A stretch of DNA of 26,281 bases from CAYTET01 sp964436975 (lineage in GTDB: Bacteria; Bacillota_I; Bacilli_A; Erysipelotrichales; Erysipelotrichaceae): the NCBI GenBank assembly GCA_964436975.1, contig CAYTET010000024.1, positions 1 to 26,281 on the forward strand, written 5' to 3'. Positions 7,944-14,662 of the stretch are shown one piece after another. The stretch's first letter is position 1; every line of letters begins with the position of its first letter. A program made the translations under genes and the position numbers. The notes beneath the pieces were generated by a model. That model had not been told where the DNA came from and did not search any database. It was given only the letters and a program-made list of their open reading frames with translations.

Positions 7944-8490
7944 CAAACCGGCGGCCGGCTTAGAATTCCGCCCGCTGGCAGTCAGCGATATTACGGCTGA
8001 CTTTCTGACAACTTTTCCCCGCCACCAGCATATTGCCGGCTGGTGGAGTCAGACTGACGGAATCTGGCATTGCCAGCCAGCCGATATCGTTAAGGACTGG
8101 GACGGGGCCAAAAGAAACTTTCACCGGCAGACCCTTATCCGCATCCTGCAGACCGGCGGCTATGCCGTCGGGGTATTTAACGGACAGAATCAGCTGAAGG
8201 GCTTTGCCGCTTTGGCCGGCGACCGGCAGGGCAGCCGAAGCCAGTATGCCTATCTGGATGAACTGTATGTTGCCTCTGACTGCCGCGGGTCCGGTATCGG
8301 CCGCCAACTGTTTATGATGATGGCCGACCAGGCCCGTATCCGGGGGGCGGAGGCCATGTATCTTTCGGCCTATCCGGCCCAGGAGACCCAGAGCTTCTAT
8401 CAGAAGATGGGCTGCCGGCCGGCCTGTGAGATAATAAAGGAGCATGCTGAAGAAAACCCGGCGGACCGGCCGCTGGAATATCCGCTGTAA
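7936..8490 (+). CDS. GNAT family N-acetyltransferase
   Basis: This 184-residue GCN5-related acetyltransferase has the acetyl-CoA pyrophosphate loop (motif A) as R117-GSGIG-R, preceded by the beta strand AYLDELYVAS and followed by MYLSAYPAQETQSFYQKMGC, a typical motif B with Y155. The N-terminal 60 residues are rich in Trp and His (FPRHQHIAGWWSQ and the stretch after it) and are probably the acceptor-specific part. The ATG lies inside the beta-galactosidase gene (8-nt overlap), so translation is coupled. This context hints at acetylation of a sugar, as in the classical galactoside acetyltransferase, but that enzyme belongs to a different fold and the acceptor here is unknown. Confidence 0.85.
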   Translation: MNDKPAAGLEFRPLAVSDITADFLTTFPRHQHIAGWWSQTDGIWHCQPADIVKDWDGAKRNFHRQTLIRILQTGGYAVGVFNGQNQLKGFAALAGDRQGSRSQYAYLDELYVASDCRGSGIGRQLFMMMADQARIRGAEAMYLSAYPAQETQSFYQKMGCRPACEIIKEHAEENPADRPLEYPL

Positions 8491-8513
8491 AGACGGCGGA
8501 AAAACATAAAAAA

Positions 8514-8556
8514 AGGAGAGCTGAAGGCGGCAATGCCGCTGCGGCTCTCCTGTTTT
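8514..8556. terminator. Bidirectional terminator between converging genes
   Basis: AGGAGAGC (8514-8521) pairs with GCTCTCCT (8544-8551), with an inner GCGGC/GCCGC hairpin. GTTTT follows on the plus strand and a long A run precedes it, giving a T run on the minus strand. It ends the galactoside operon and, from the other side, the 639-residue unknown gene. Confidence 0.85.
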
Positions 8557-8572
8557 AGTGTCTGATCAGCCA

Positions 8573-10492
8573 TCATTTCTTATGATTCAATTCTTCCCAG
8601 CCAAAGCCCGGTCCGACCGGATCATCGGTGGAAACAATGGTACTGCCGTTTTTATAGGCATACCGGCCGGTGCCATGGACAACGTACTCGTCATTGTAGC
8701 GGTCAGTATAGCGCTGGTTTCCCAAAAAAGAGTCGCTGAAGCGCTGCCGGGATCGATCGGCCGCCCGGCTGGTTTTCTCATAAGAGTCTTTGTTAAGCCG
8801 GCTGATTTCCTGGGCGCTGTTGCGGTTAATGTCGGCGCGTTCCTTCTGGGCCTGCAGCCGGTCCTTTTCCATCTGGTTACGGATGCGCTGGGCATTGGCC
8901 TTATCATCACGAATGGCTTTGTTGCGGCTGTTTATTTCGTTCTGCCGCTGTTTCATCTCATCTTTAAGCGCCTGGGTCCAGCAAGTGCCATAACCGGAAA
9001 AAGGCTCATAAACCTTTTCATATAGCAGATTGAAATCAGCGGCTTCAGCATCAAAAACGGTGAAGAAGTTAACAAACCAGTGCCGCAGATGGGCCGAGCA
9101 GAACATCGGCCGGCCTTTTTCATCAATGTGAAAGCCGGGATAAATTTTTTTAATATTTAACTGCATGAAAGGATCATTAAGCAGTGAGGGCGGCAGCTGG
9201 GTGTTTTGATATTCAGTATATTCATCGGCATCAATCTGGGCGCTGTAGGCCCGCAGGCGGGCCGTGCCATGATGATCATAGGAGTATATCATGGTAGCTC
9301 CGTCAATATAGCACATATTGATTATCCGGCCAGCGCTGTTCTGACGGGCCTGGTCAAGCTTCTGCCGGCTCAGCTGCTGATAATCAGTATCTTTTCCAAA
9401 AGGCGGAGTCAGCCGCTTAATAAAGCGCAGATTGCTGACATCTTTCAGATCACTGCGGGTCATTGCGTCAATAAAATCTTCGACTTTCATGAAGGGACGG
9501 AGCAGATCGCCGCTGTCATTGCTTACAGCTGAAGCGCCGGCGGGCCGTGAAAAATCATCACAGTAATAATAAGGCGACAGATAATACAGCCGGGCGGACC
9601 CGGCGGCCGGCTTGGCGGTCAGGGTAAAGCGGAAGGGAAAACCGTATCCGCCGTATTGGCTGCTGCGGCTATAGGAAAGGGTCCAGTCATCGGGAATCTT
9701 CACGCCCACCAGGTCGGCTCCATTGTCATTTCTGGCAAAACGAACATGACTGGCCGATTCCGTTTTTTTTGGTCCGACCTTAGGAACAGGTCTTTTGTCA
9801 GCAAGCAGTTTCTGATAGTCATCACTTTCAATGATGGACTGGTCAAAAGCCAGATAGGCGGCATAGTTTTCCTCAAAACGATCAGCTGGAGAACAGAACA
9901 TCGTATCGTGAAGAATTTCCCAGTTCCTTATTAGCATGCCCTTTTCATTTTTAATTTCATAGGATCCGACAGCAACATGCAGACCGGCCCGCAGCGGCTT
10001 GCTGGCGGCCACGGTAATATCATAGATATCCGTGATGTCTTCATAGCTAATGTTTTCGGGCTTCTGCTGCCAGGGCTGCCATCTGTTCATAAGTTCGGTC
10101 ATATAGCGGCTTTTATTCTGCTGAATCCGGTTCAAATCGTTTGAATTGAAATCATGGCGGCAGAGGGAAAATGACTGAGCCTGTGGCAGTGTGCGGGCCA
10201 GTCTTTCAGAAAGGCATTGCGCCGCCGGCCGGTACGGATACCATAGAATGCTGCCTTCTTTAATTACTTTGTCGGGACTATCCACAGCCAGGGGATTGGA
10301 ATAGTCGGCCTGTGAATAACAGTCCAGCATCATCCGGCCATCAGGTGAAACGGCCTTCAGGTAATAGCCAAGCGGATTGAAACGGCCGTAGTATACTCCG
10401 GTGTCGATGCGCCCGGATGGCTGCCAGCTGTCAGGGACTTGGGCGGTCGCAATTCCGCATGATAGTTTATGGTCGTAAAAAAGGTATTTCAT
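8573..10492 (-). CDS. Unrecognised 639-residue protein, two similar modules plus coiled coil
   Basis: I do not recognise the family. Two stretches look like copies of one beta-rich module: about 15-70 (AQVPDSWQPS, then FNPLGYYL, SPDGRMMLDCYS, ending DYSNP) and about 260-320 (VKIPDDWTLS, then YGFPFRFTL, SARLYYLSPYYY, ending DFSRP). The V/I-P-D-x-W opening resembles PsbP/Mog1-like folds, but this is a weak likeness. Each is followed by a mixed alpha/beta stretch. Residues 505-585 are rich in K, R, E, Q and N and should form a coiled coil. The last 45 are Tyr/Gly-rich and end in GPGFGWEEL. There is no signal peptide or membrane segment. The start has GAGGAAGAG upstream. Base composition matches the host core, so it looks resident. 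Confidence 0.8.
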   Translation of the reverse strand: MKYLFYDHKLSCGIATAQVPDSWQPSGRIDTGVYYGRFNPLGYYLKAVSPDGRMMLDCYSQADYSNPLAVDSPDKVIKEGSILWYPYRPAAQCLSERLARTLPQAQSFSLCRHDFNSNDLNRIQQNKSRYMTELMNRWQPWQQKPENISYEDITDIYDITVAASKPLRAGLHVAVGSYEIKNEKGMLIRNWEILHDTMFCSPADRFEENYAAYLAFDQSIIESDDYQKLLADKRPVPKVGPKKTESASHVRFARNDNGADLVGVKIPDDWTLSYSRSSQYGGYGFPFRFTLTAKPAAGSARLYYLSPYYYCDDFSRPAGASAVSNDSGDLLRPFMKVEDFIDAMTRSDLKDVSNLRFIKRLTPPFGKDTDYQQLSRQKLDQARQNSAGRIINMCYIDGATMIYSYDHHGTARLRAYSAQIDADEYTEYQNTQLPPSLLNDPFMQLNIKKIYPGFHIDEKGRPMFCSAHLRHWFVNFFTVFDAEAADFNLLYEKVYEPFSGYGTCWTQALKDEMKQRQNEINSRNKAIRDDKANAQRIRNQMEKDRLQAQKERADINRNSAQEISRLNKDSYEKTSRAADRSRQRFSDSFLGNQRYTDRYNDEYVVHGTGRYAYKNGSTIVSTDDPVGPGFGWEELNHKK

Positions 10493-10579
10493 ATTGGCTC
10501 TTCCTCATTTATAGGCAGTGTTTTTATAAAGGCATTCTGGCATAAACCGAACTGATAATCAACAGTTCCGGGTTCATGA

Positions 10580-10765
10580 CTATTTAAAGCGCCCCAAAGC
10601 CCGCCTAATGGCAGGGTGTTTGTGATTTCGGATAATTACATATTTACTGTTCGGATCTGAAAGCCTGTCGTACAATTCCGGTACTTTGGGGGTTTCTCCG
10701 GCTCTTTTGCCGGTTGCAGCGCCCTGTGATAGGTTTCCATCACATTCTTTTGTATGCTTCTTCAA
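10580..10765 (-). CDS. Possible small protein, doubtful
   Basis: An open frame of 61 codons must start at TTG (10763-10765) without a clear ribosome binding site. The residues look protein-like (for example ETPKVPELYDRLSDPNSKYV and HPAIRRALGRFK) and codon use is like the host core, not the AT-rich insert beside it. It overlaps, in another frame, the coding remnant at 10740-10829. It may be the 3' end of a gene that lost its start when the ATPase insert arrived, or a chance frame. Confidence 0.3.
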   Translation of the reverse strand: MKKHTKECDGNLSQGAATGKRAGETPKVPELYDRLSDPNSKYVIIRNHKHPAIRRALGRFK

Positions 10766-10829
10766 ATTGATATGGTGTTTTGTTCTTTAGAACCTTATGC
10801 GGATCATTGTTTCTAGAATTAAGAAAATG
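10740..10829 (-). pseudogene. C-terminal remnant of an interrupted gene
   Basis: On the minus strand a 29-codon frame with a convincing protein-like tail (RNNDPHKVLKNKTPYQFEEA, then YKRM and a stop at 10740-10742) is preceded at once by a stop codon (10830-10832). That is exactly where the 23-bp repeat array begins. The K-x-K-T-P-Y wording is reminiscent of the last residues of integrase-core transposases, but the piece is too short to assign. It reads like the end of a gene whose upstream part was replaced by the ATPase insert. Confidence 0.35.
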
Positions 10830-10831
10830 CT

Positions 10832-10908
10832 ACGCCGAAAAAATACGTAATAATACGCCGAATAAAATATATACATAACGCCGAAAATATTATATACAAA
10901 ACGCCGAA
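10832..10908 (+). repeat. Four direct repeats ACGCCGAA with exact 23-bp period
   Basis: ACGCCGAA occurs at 10832-10839, 10855-10862, 10878-10885 and 10901-10908, each start exactly 23 bp after the last. The 15 bp between copies are AT-only or nearly so and loosely alike (for example TATATACAnA after copies 2 and 3). The GC core is thus repeated on about the same DNA face every two turns in otherwise AT-rich DNA. The last copy lies in the promoter spacer of the ATPase gene. This looks like a cooperative operator or iteron array for a DNA-binding protein. Confidence 0.9.
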
Positions 10909-10921
10909 AAATCAGTATAAT
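10893..10921 (+). promoter_or_regulatory. Promoter of the DUF4143 ATPase gene
   Basis: A perfect -10 TATAAT (10916-10921) stands 17 bp after TATACA (10893-10898), a weak -35. The fourth ACGCCGAA copy fills the spacer, so a protein bound there would block polymerase. The ATG at 10941 follows an AAGAGGA ribosome binding site at about 10928-10934. Confidence 0.65.
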
Positions 10922-10940
10922 CTGAGTAAGAGGACCCTAT

Positions 10941-12215
10941 ATGAATTTATATAAGAAAAGAATTGTTGATAAGACATTATTGGATAAGTTAGAGGCAAAA
11001 GGAGCAGTAGTCATTGACGGCCCAAAATGGTGTGGAAAGACTACCACAGCATTGCAAGTCTCAAAAAGTGTTTTGAGAGTGGATGAACCAGGCAAGCGGG
11101 ATGAGAATATACAACTTTCTGAAATAGATCCAAAAAGGCTTCTTGAAGGTGAAACACCTAGATTGATCGATGAATGGCAAATAGCCCCAAGAATCTGGGA
11201 CTCTATACGATATGAGGTGGATGACCGCGGAAAAGAAGGCCAGTTTGTCTTGACTGGTTCGGCTGTTCCTGTTGAATCAAAAGAGATTACACATTCTGGT
11301 ACGGGGAGATTTACATGGCTGACAATGAGACCTATGAGTCTTTTTGAATCTGGCGAATCGACTGGAGAAGTTAGCTTGAAAGAACTATTCTCTGGTCCTC
11401 AGACTATCAAGGGAGCAAATAGCCTTTCTCTGGATAAACTGGCATATGTAATCTGTCGAGGCGGTTGGCCTCATGCAATTGATATGAAGGAAAAGCCTGC
11501 GCTTAGTCAGGCAGTTGATTATTATGATGCTGTGGTACGTTCAGATATAAATAGAGCTGATGGTGTGAATAAAAATCCGGAAAGAGTAAAAAGACTGATG
11601 CGATCTTATGCAAGGAACCAAGGGGCACAGATTGCATACACAATGCTTCGCGATGATATTGCTGCTAATGATACTGATTCGTTAAATGAGGATACGATTG
11701 TAAGTTATGTCGATGCATTAAAGAAAATATATGTTGTCGAAGAGATGCCCGCATGGAATCCAAATCTAAGATCAAGGACAGCAATTCGCAGTTCTGATAC
11801 CCGCTACTACGTTGATCCCTCTATTGCCGCTGCAAGTTTGGGAATTGGACCGCATGATTTGGTAAATGATCTGAATACGCTGGGACTATTATTTGAGACT
11901 CTTTGTGTGCGTGATCTGCGTGTTTATGCAGAGAGTATTGATGGGAGTGTTTATCATTACCGGGATAATGTGGGATTGGAATGTGATACAGTTATCTATT
12001 TGAGAAACGGTTCGTATGGTTTAGCAGAAATCAAATTAGGTGGGACTAAACTTATCGAACAAGGGATAGCTAATTTGAAATCACTTTTGAAAAAACTTGA
12101 CACTTCAAAAATGGGAGCACCTTCGTTTATGATGATAATAATAGGGACTGGTGAATATGCCTACCGGCGTGATGATGGCATATACATCGTTCCTGTTGGG
12201 TGCTTAAAAGATTAG
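10941..12215 (+). CDS. AAA ATPase with DUF4143 nuclease-like C-terminus
   Basis: This 424-residue protein is an AAA_14/DUF4143-type ATPase. Walker A is G27-PKWCGKT34, Walker B is LIDEWQ with D77 and E78, and the sensor strand is FVLTGS (102-107). A middle helical region (about 165-270) probably holds a winged helix. The C-terminal part contains E319 (LLFETLC), D349 (LECDTVIYL) and E363-x-K365 (LAEIKLGG), the spacing of a PD-(D/E)xK restriction-endonuclease-like fold. The family is widespread in bacteria and archaea, often on mobile DNA, and its biological role is not settled. It stands alone, is much more AT-rich than its neighbours, and is preceded by an ordered repeat array, all of which suggest a self-contained acquired unit. 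Cytoplasmic. Confidence 0.92.
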   Translation: MNLYKKRIVDKTLLDKLEAKGAVVIDGPKWCGKTTTALQVSKSVLRVDEPGKRDENIQLSEIDPKRLLEGETPRLIDEWQIAPRIWDSIRYEVDDRGKEGQFVLTGSAVPVESKEITHSGTGRFTWLTMRPMSLFESGESTGEVSLKELFSGPQTIKGANSLSLDKLAYVICRGGWPHAIDMKEKPALSQAVDYYDAVVRSDINRADGVNKNPERVKRLMRSYARNQGAQIAYTMLRDDIAANDTDSLNEDTIVSYVDALKKIYVVEEMPAWNPNLRSRTAIRSSDTRYYVDPSIAAASLGIGPHDLVNDLNTLGLLFETLCVRDLRVYAESIDGSVYHYRDNVGLECDTVIYLRNGSYGLAEIKLGGTKLIEQGIANLKSLLKKLDTSKMGAPSFMMIIIGTGEYAYRRDDGIYIVPVGCLKD

Positions 12216-12383
12216 AAAATAAAGGTATGATGATCTTTTCAGCCGCAGTGAATCGGGATATGAATGGAAATTTGTGTTTCTTTTGGTAGATGTCATATAC
12301 GGTAATCCAACGCTGCACTTTCAAGTTATGTATGTACTCTTTTTTGGACAATGCCCCCAATTATTTTGTGTATTCTTAGGGCA
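12216..12383. other. Intergenic, possible minus-strand coding remnant
   Basis: No intact gene is seen. On the minus strand the frame read from 12360 down to about 12225 gives a protein-like string (LGALSKKEYIHNLKVQRWIT, then VYDIYQKKHKFPF) that runs into the ATPase 3' end. Its direction is the same as the remnant at 10740-10829, so the two could be pieces of one gene split by the ATPase insert. The pieces are short and unassigned, so this is speculative. Confidence 0.25.
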
Positions 12384-12403
12384 TGAACCGTCAGTACGGT
12401 TCA
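12384..12403. promoter_or_regulatory. Palindrome upstream of the 207-residue unknown gene
   Basis: TGAACCGT (12384-12391) and ACGGTTCA (12396-12403) form a perfect 8-bp inverted repeat around CAGT, ending 11 nt before the ribosome binding site GAGGGG (12415-12420). It could be an operator or a 5' leader hairpin. No T run follows, so it is not a terminator. Confidence 0.55.
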
Positions 12404-12427
12404 GTGGAAAAAGAGAGGGGCTGCTTA

Positions 12428-13051
12428 ATGACAAGCCAGTTGGTCGAACTGTTCAGACAGATTACTGATTCTGATGAAAAACAAAAAGAAAAAGACGAGG
12501 CGCTCAGTCAGCGAAAAAAACAGCGGCTACAGGCAGTCATTCTTTCTTATATGAACGAGGCCGAATTGGAAGAGTTGATGCATTCTGATGACAGCACGGC
12601 CGACAAAAAGGAATACCGGCGGCAGTATGACCGTTATAAAGTTCTGCTGGCTGAAGTGCCGCCGGTCAGCCAGCGGCAGGCCCGCCAAGCTGACCGCTGG
12701 AAACAGGAAACCAGCCGTCTGCAGGCCGGCCGGGCCGGGGTCAGAATCTGGGATAAAGCCAATGATGTGGAGATTCAGGATTATCGGCTGAATGAGAGTG
12801 ACGGAGCTGGCATAATGGTCCGGCTGTTTATCAACAGCGGCATCAAAACGGCCGTCTATGTCAAAGGCGGGGCCGGCTACCAGAAGCAGGCCCGGGAGTC
12901 AATGCTGGCCCGAGCCGTTATTCTGGCGCATATGACCGAAACGGAATTCAAGGAACTGCTGAGCTATCCGCTGATTGTGCCGGCCAAGATTGAATACCGC
13001 CGGCAGCGGCAGATTCTGCAGCAGGTGTTAGGCAGCCGTGTGCTGTCATAA
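12428..13051 (+). CDS. Unrecognised 207-residue protein with internal duplication
   Basis: I do not recognise the family. Residues 33-74 and 160-201 align without gaps over 42 positions with 16 identities by my count. The shared skeleton is AVIL-x2-M-x-E-x-E-x2-EL, then K-x-EYRRQ and a final L. Each copy should form helices with strong Arg/Glu charge. Between them, about 100-150 looks beta-rich (VRIWDKANDVEIQDYRL, then IMVRLFINSGIKTAVYVKGG). There is no signal peptide or membrane segment, so it is cytoplasmic. I chose ATG 12428 because GAGGGG lies 7 nt upstream; an in-frame ATG at 12383 falls before the palindrome and lacks a site. Codon use is host-like, unlike the ATPase just upstream. Confidence 0.8.
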   Translation: MTSQLVELFRQITDSDEKQKEKDEALSQRKKQRLQAVILSYMNEAELEELMHSDDSTADKKEYRRQYDRYKVLLAEVPPVSQRQARQADRWKQETSRLQAGRAGVRIWDKANDVEIQDYRLNESDGAGIMVRLFINSGIKTAVYVKGGAGYQKQARESMLARAVILAHMTETEFKELLSYPLIVPAKIEYRRQRQILQQVLGSRVLS

Positions 13052-13054
13052 AAA

Positions 13055-13088
13055 CGACCGTATCACTTCGCATGATACGGTCGCTTTT
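13055..13088. terminator. Bidirectional terminator
   Basis: CGACCGTATCA (13055-13065) pairs perfectly with TGATACGGTCG (13073-13083), with CTTTTG after it and AAAA before it. It ends the 207-residue gene on the plus strand and galE on the minus strand. Confidence 0.9.
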
Positions 13089-13089
13089 G

Positions 13090-14088
13090 TTAATCGGGAT
13101 AGCCGTTTGGATTCTGGCTCTGCCAGCGATAGCTGTCAGCGCACATCTGTCTGACATCATAGCGGGCTTTCCAGTGCAGCTGCTGGTAAGCCTTGGTGCA
13201 GTCGGCATAGTTTTCAGCCACATCACCCGGCCGCCGGGGGCCAATGACATAAGGAATGTCAATGCCGGTGGCCTGTTTGAAGGCTTCAATTATCTCCAAA
13301 ACGGAAGTGCCCTTGCCGGTGCCCAGATTGAAGACGGAAAGGCCATCCGGCAGATATTTCAGGGCGGCAACATGGCCTTCGGCCAGATCGGCTACGTGGA
13401 CATAATCCCGGATGCAGGTGCCGTCAGGAGTCGGGTAATCATTGCCAAAGACACTGAGCTGCTTGAGCTTGCCGACCGCCACCTGGGTAATATAGGGCAG
13501 AAGGTTGTTGGGAATGCCGTTGGGATCTTCGCCAATCATTCCGGAACTGTCAGCGCCCAGCGGATTGAAATAGCGCAGCAGGCAGACTTTCATCTGCGGG
13601 CGGGCTTTCTGGGTATCGGTTAAAATCTGTTCAATCATCGATTTAGTAGAGCCATAAGGATTGGTGGCGGGCTTGAGAGGCATATCCTCGGTGATGGGGC
13701 AGCGGTCGGGATCGCCGTAGACGGTGGCCGATGAGGAAAAGATAATATCATTAACGTCATATCTGACCATGGCCTTAAGAAGGGTCAGGGTGGCATCGAT
13801 GTTGTTTTGATAGTATTCCAAAGGCTTGCTGACGGATTCGCCGACAGCTTTCAGACCGGCAAAGTGAATGACGGCATCAAAGTGCCGGCCGGCAAACAGA
13901 TCATCAACCTGACCGGCATCCGTCATTTCACAGCGGACAAACTCAAAGGGCTTGCCGGCAAGTATTTTAAGCCGCTCAATGACAGCCGGCTTGNNNNNNN
14001 NNNNNNNNNNNNNNNATCCGTTCTTTAACAGCGCCAGCACGGTGTGGCTGCCGATGTATCCGGCACCGCCGGTAACGAGGATATTCAT
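13090..14088 (-). CDS. galE: UDP-glucose 4-epimerase (sequence gap inside)
   Basis: GalE interconverts UDP-galactose and UDP-glucose in the Leloir pathway and supplies UDP-galactose for surface sugars. It is an extended short-chain dehydrogenase with the NAD-binding TGGAGYIGSHT at residues 6-16, the catalytic SSSATVYG (S120), Y145-x3-K149 in NPYGSTKS, and the family's LRYFNPLGA and IPNNLLPY. A run of 22 Ns removes the second Rossmann strand and its ribose-binding DNL motif. Compared with E. coli GalE and typical Firmicute forms, about 12 or more residues are expected there but the gap allows about eight, so the N count is probably too small. Its GGAGG lies within the end of the cyclophilin gene, and the two are one operon. 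It likely serves the galactosidases at 2213-7943. Confidence 0.95.
   Translation of the reverse strand: MNILVTGGAGYIGSHTVLALLKNGXXXXXXXXKPAVIERLKILAGKPFEFVRCEMTDAGQVDDLFAGRHFDAVIHFAGLKAVGESVSKPLEYYQNNIDATLTLLKAMVRYDVNDIIFSSSATVYGDPDRCPITEDMPLKPATNPYGSTKSMIEQILTDTQKARPQMKVCLLRYFNPLGADSSGMIGEDPNGIPNNLLPYITQVAVGKLKQLSVFGNDYPTPDGTCIRDYVHVADLAEGHVAALKYLPDGLSVFNLGTGKGTSVLEIIEAFKQATGIDIPYVIGPRRPGDVAENYADCTKAYQQLHWKARYDVRQMCADSYRWQSQNPNGYPD
13994..14015. other. Assembly gap (22 N) inside galE
   Basis: The N run falls inside galE and by its stated length keeps the frame. The missing conserved segment suggests the real length is greater than 22. Confidence 0.95.
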
Positions 14089-14090
14089 GT

Positions 14091-14567
14091 TCAGTCCTCC
14101 GTAATGTAGATGCGCTTTATAATCTGGGGCTGCAGGGGCTTATCCTGCCGGTCCGTTTTAACAGCGGCGATGGCATCAACCGTATCCATGCCTTCAACAA
14201 CATGACCGAAAGCCGCATAATTGCCATTCAAATGCGGAGCATCGGCATGCATGATGAAGAACTGGCTGGATGCTGAGTCATAATCCTGGGCCCGGGCCAT
14301 GGAGATGACCCCGCGGGTGTGGCTGATATTGTTGGGGTGGCCGTTGGCCGCAAATTCACCGGTGATGTTTTCATCGGCTCCTCCGGTGCCGTTGCCGCAG
14401 GGATCGCCGCCCTGAATCATAAATCCTTTTATGACCCTGTGAAAGGTCAGCCCGTCATAAAAACCAGCCCTGACCAGCTTCTCAAAGTTAGCAGCCGTCA
14501 GCGGAGCCTGCTGTTTATCAAGCTGCAGGCTGATGGTTTGGCCGTCAGTCATTTCAATTATTACCAT
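14091..14567 (-). CDS. Peptidyl-prolyl cis-trans isomerase, cyclophilin type
   Basis: This 158-residue cyclophilin speeds proline isomerisation during protein folding. The active-site strand TFHRVIKGFMIQGGDP carries R44, F49 and Q52, followed by SQFFIM (Q102, F103) and the HLNGNYAAFGHVVEGMD loop. Like many bacterial forms it lacks the Trp that binds cyclosporin. No signal peptide is present, so it is the cytoplasmic form. The start has AAGGAGG 9 nt upstream. It is followed after 2 nt by galE. The pairing looks like simple co-transcription and does not suggest a shared pathway. Confidence 0.95.
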   Translation of the reverse strand: MVIIEMTDGQTISLQLDKQQAPLTAANFEKLVRAGFYDGLTFHRVIKGFMIQGGDPCGNGTGGADENITGEFAANGHPNNISHTRGVISMARAQDYDSASSQFFIMHADAPHLNGNYAAFGHVVEGMDTVDAIAAVKTDRQDKPLQPQIIKRIYITED

Positions 14568-14662
14568 TGTCAGATCCTCCTTGGTAGGCAGATTGATTAT
14601 AACACGTAATAAACAGGCTATTATGATAGAATAAAAGGCGTAGACACGGAAGGAAGGACCAT
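14568..14662. promoter_or_regulatory. Divergent promoters, cyclophilin-galE and VanZ-like gene
   Basis: On the minus strand an extended -10, TGTTATAAT (the TATAAT lies at 14596-14601), serves the cyclophilin-galE operon; its -35 is poor. On the plus strand ATAACA (14599-14604), 17 bp and TATGAT (14622-14627) form a moderate promoter for the VanZ-like gene. The two overlap, so they may compete. Confidence 0.5.

Noticed and set aside
6702..7946. A 414-codon open frame on the minus strand
   Set aside because: It lies wholly opposite the beta-galactosidase, whose active-site and zinc residues are all in place. It has no ribosome binding site and the odd composition of an antisense frame in GC-rich DNA.
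8558..9025. A 155-codon hydrophobic plus-strand frame
   Set aside because: It is antisense to the coiled-coil part of the 639-residue gene, where complementing charged codons yields hydrophobic-looking residues, and it has no suitable start signals.
10832..10908. CRISPR array
   Set aside because: The repeats are only 8 bp, the intervals are 15 bp of low-complexity AT-rich DNA, and there are no cas genes. The phasing and position at a promoter fit an operator array.
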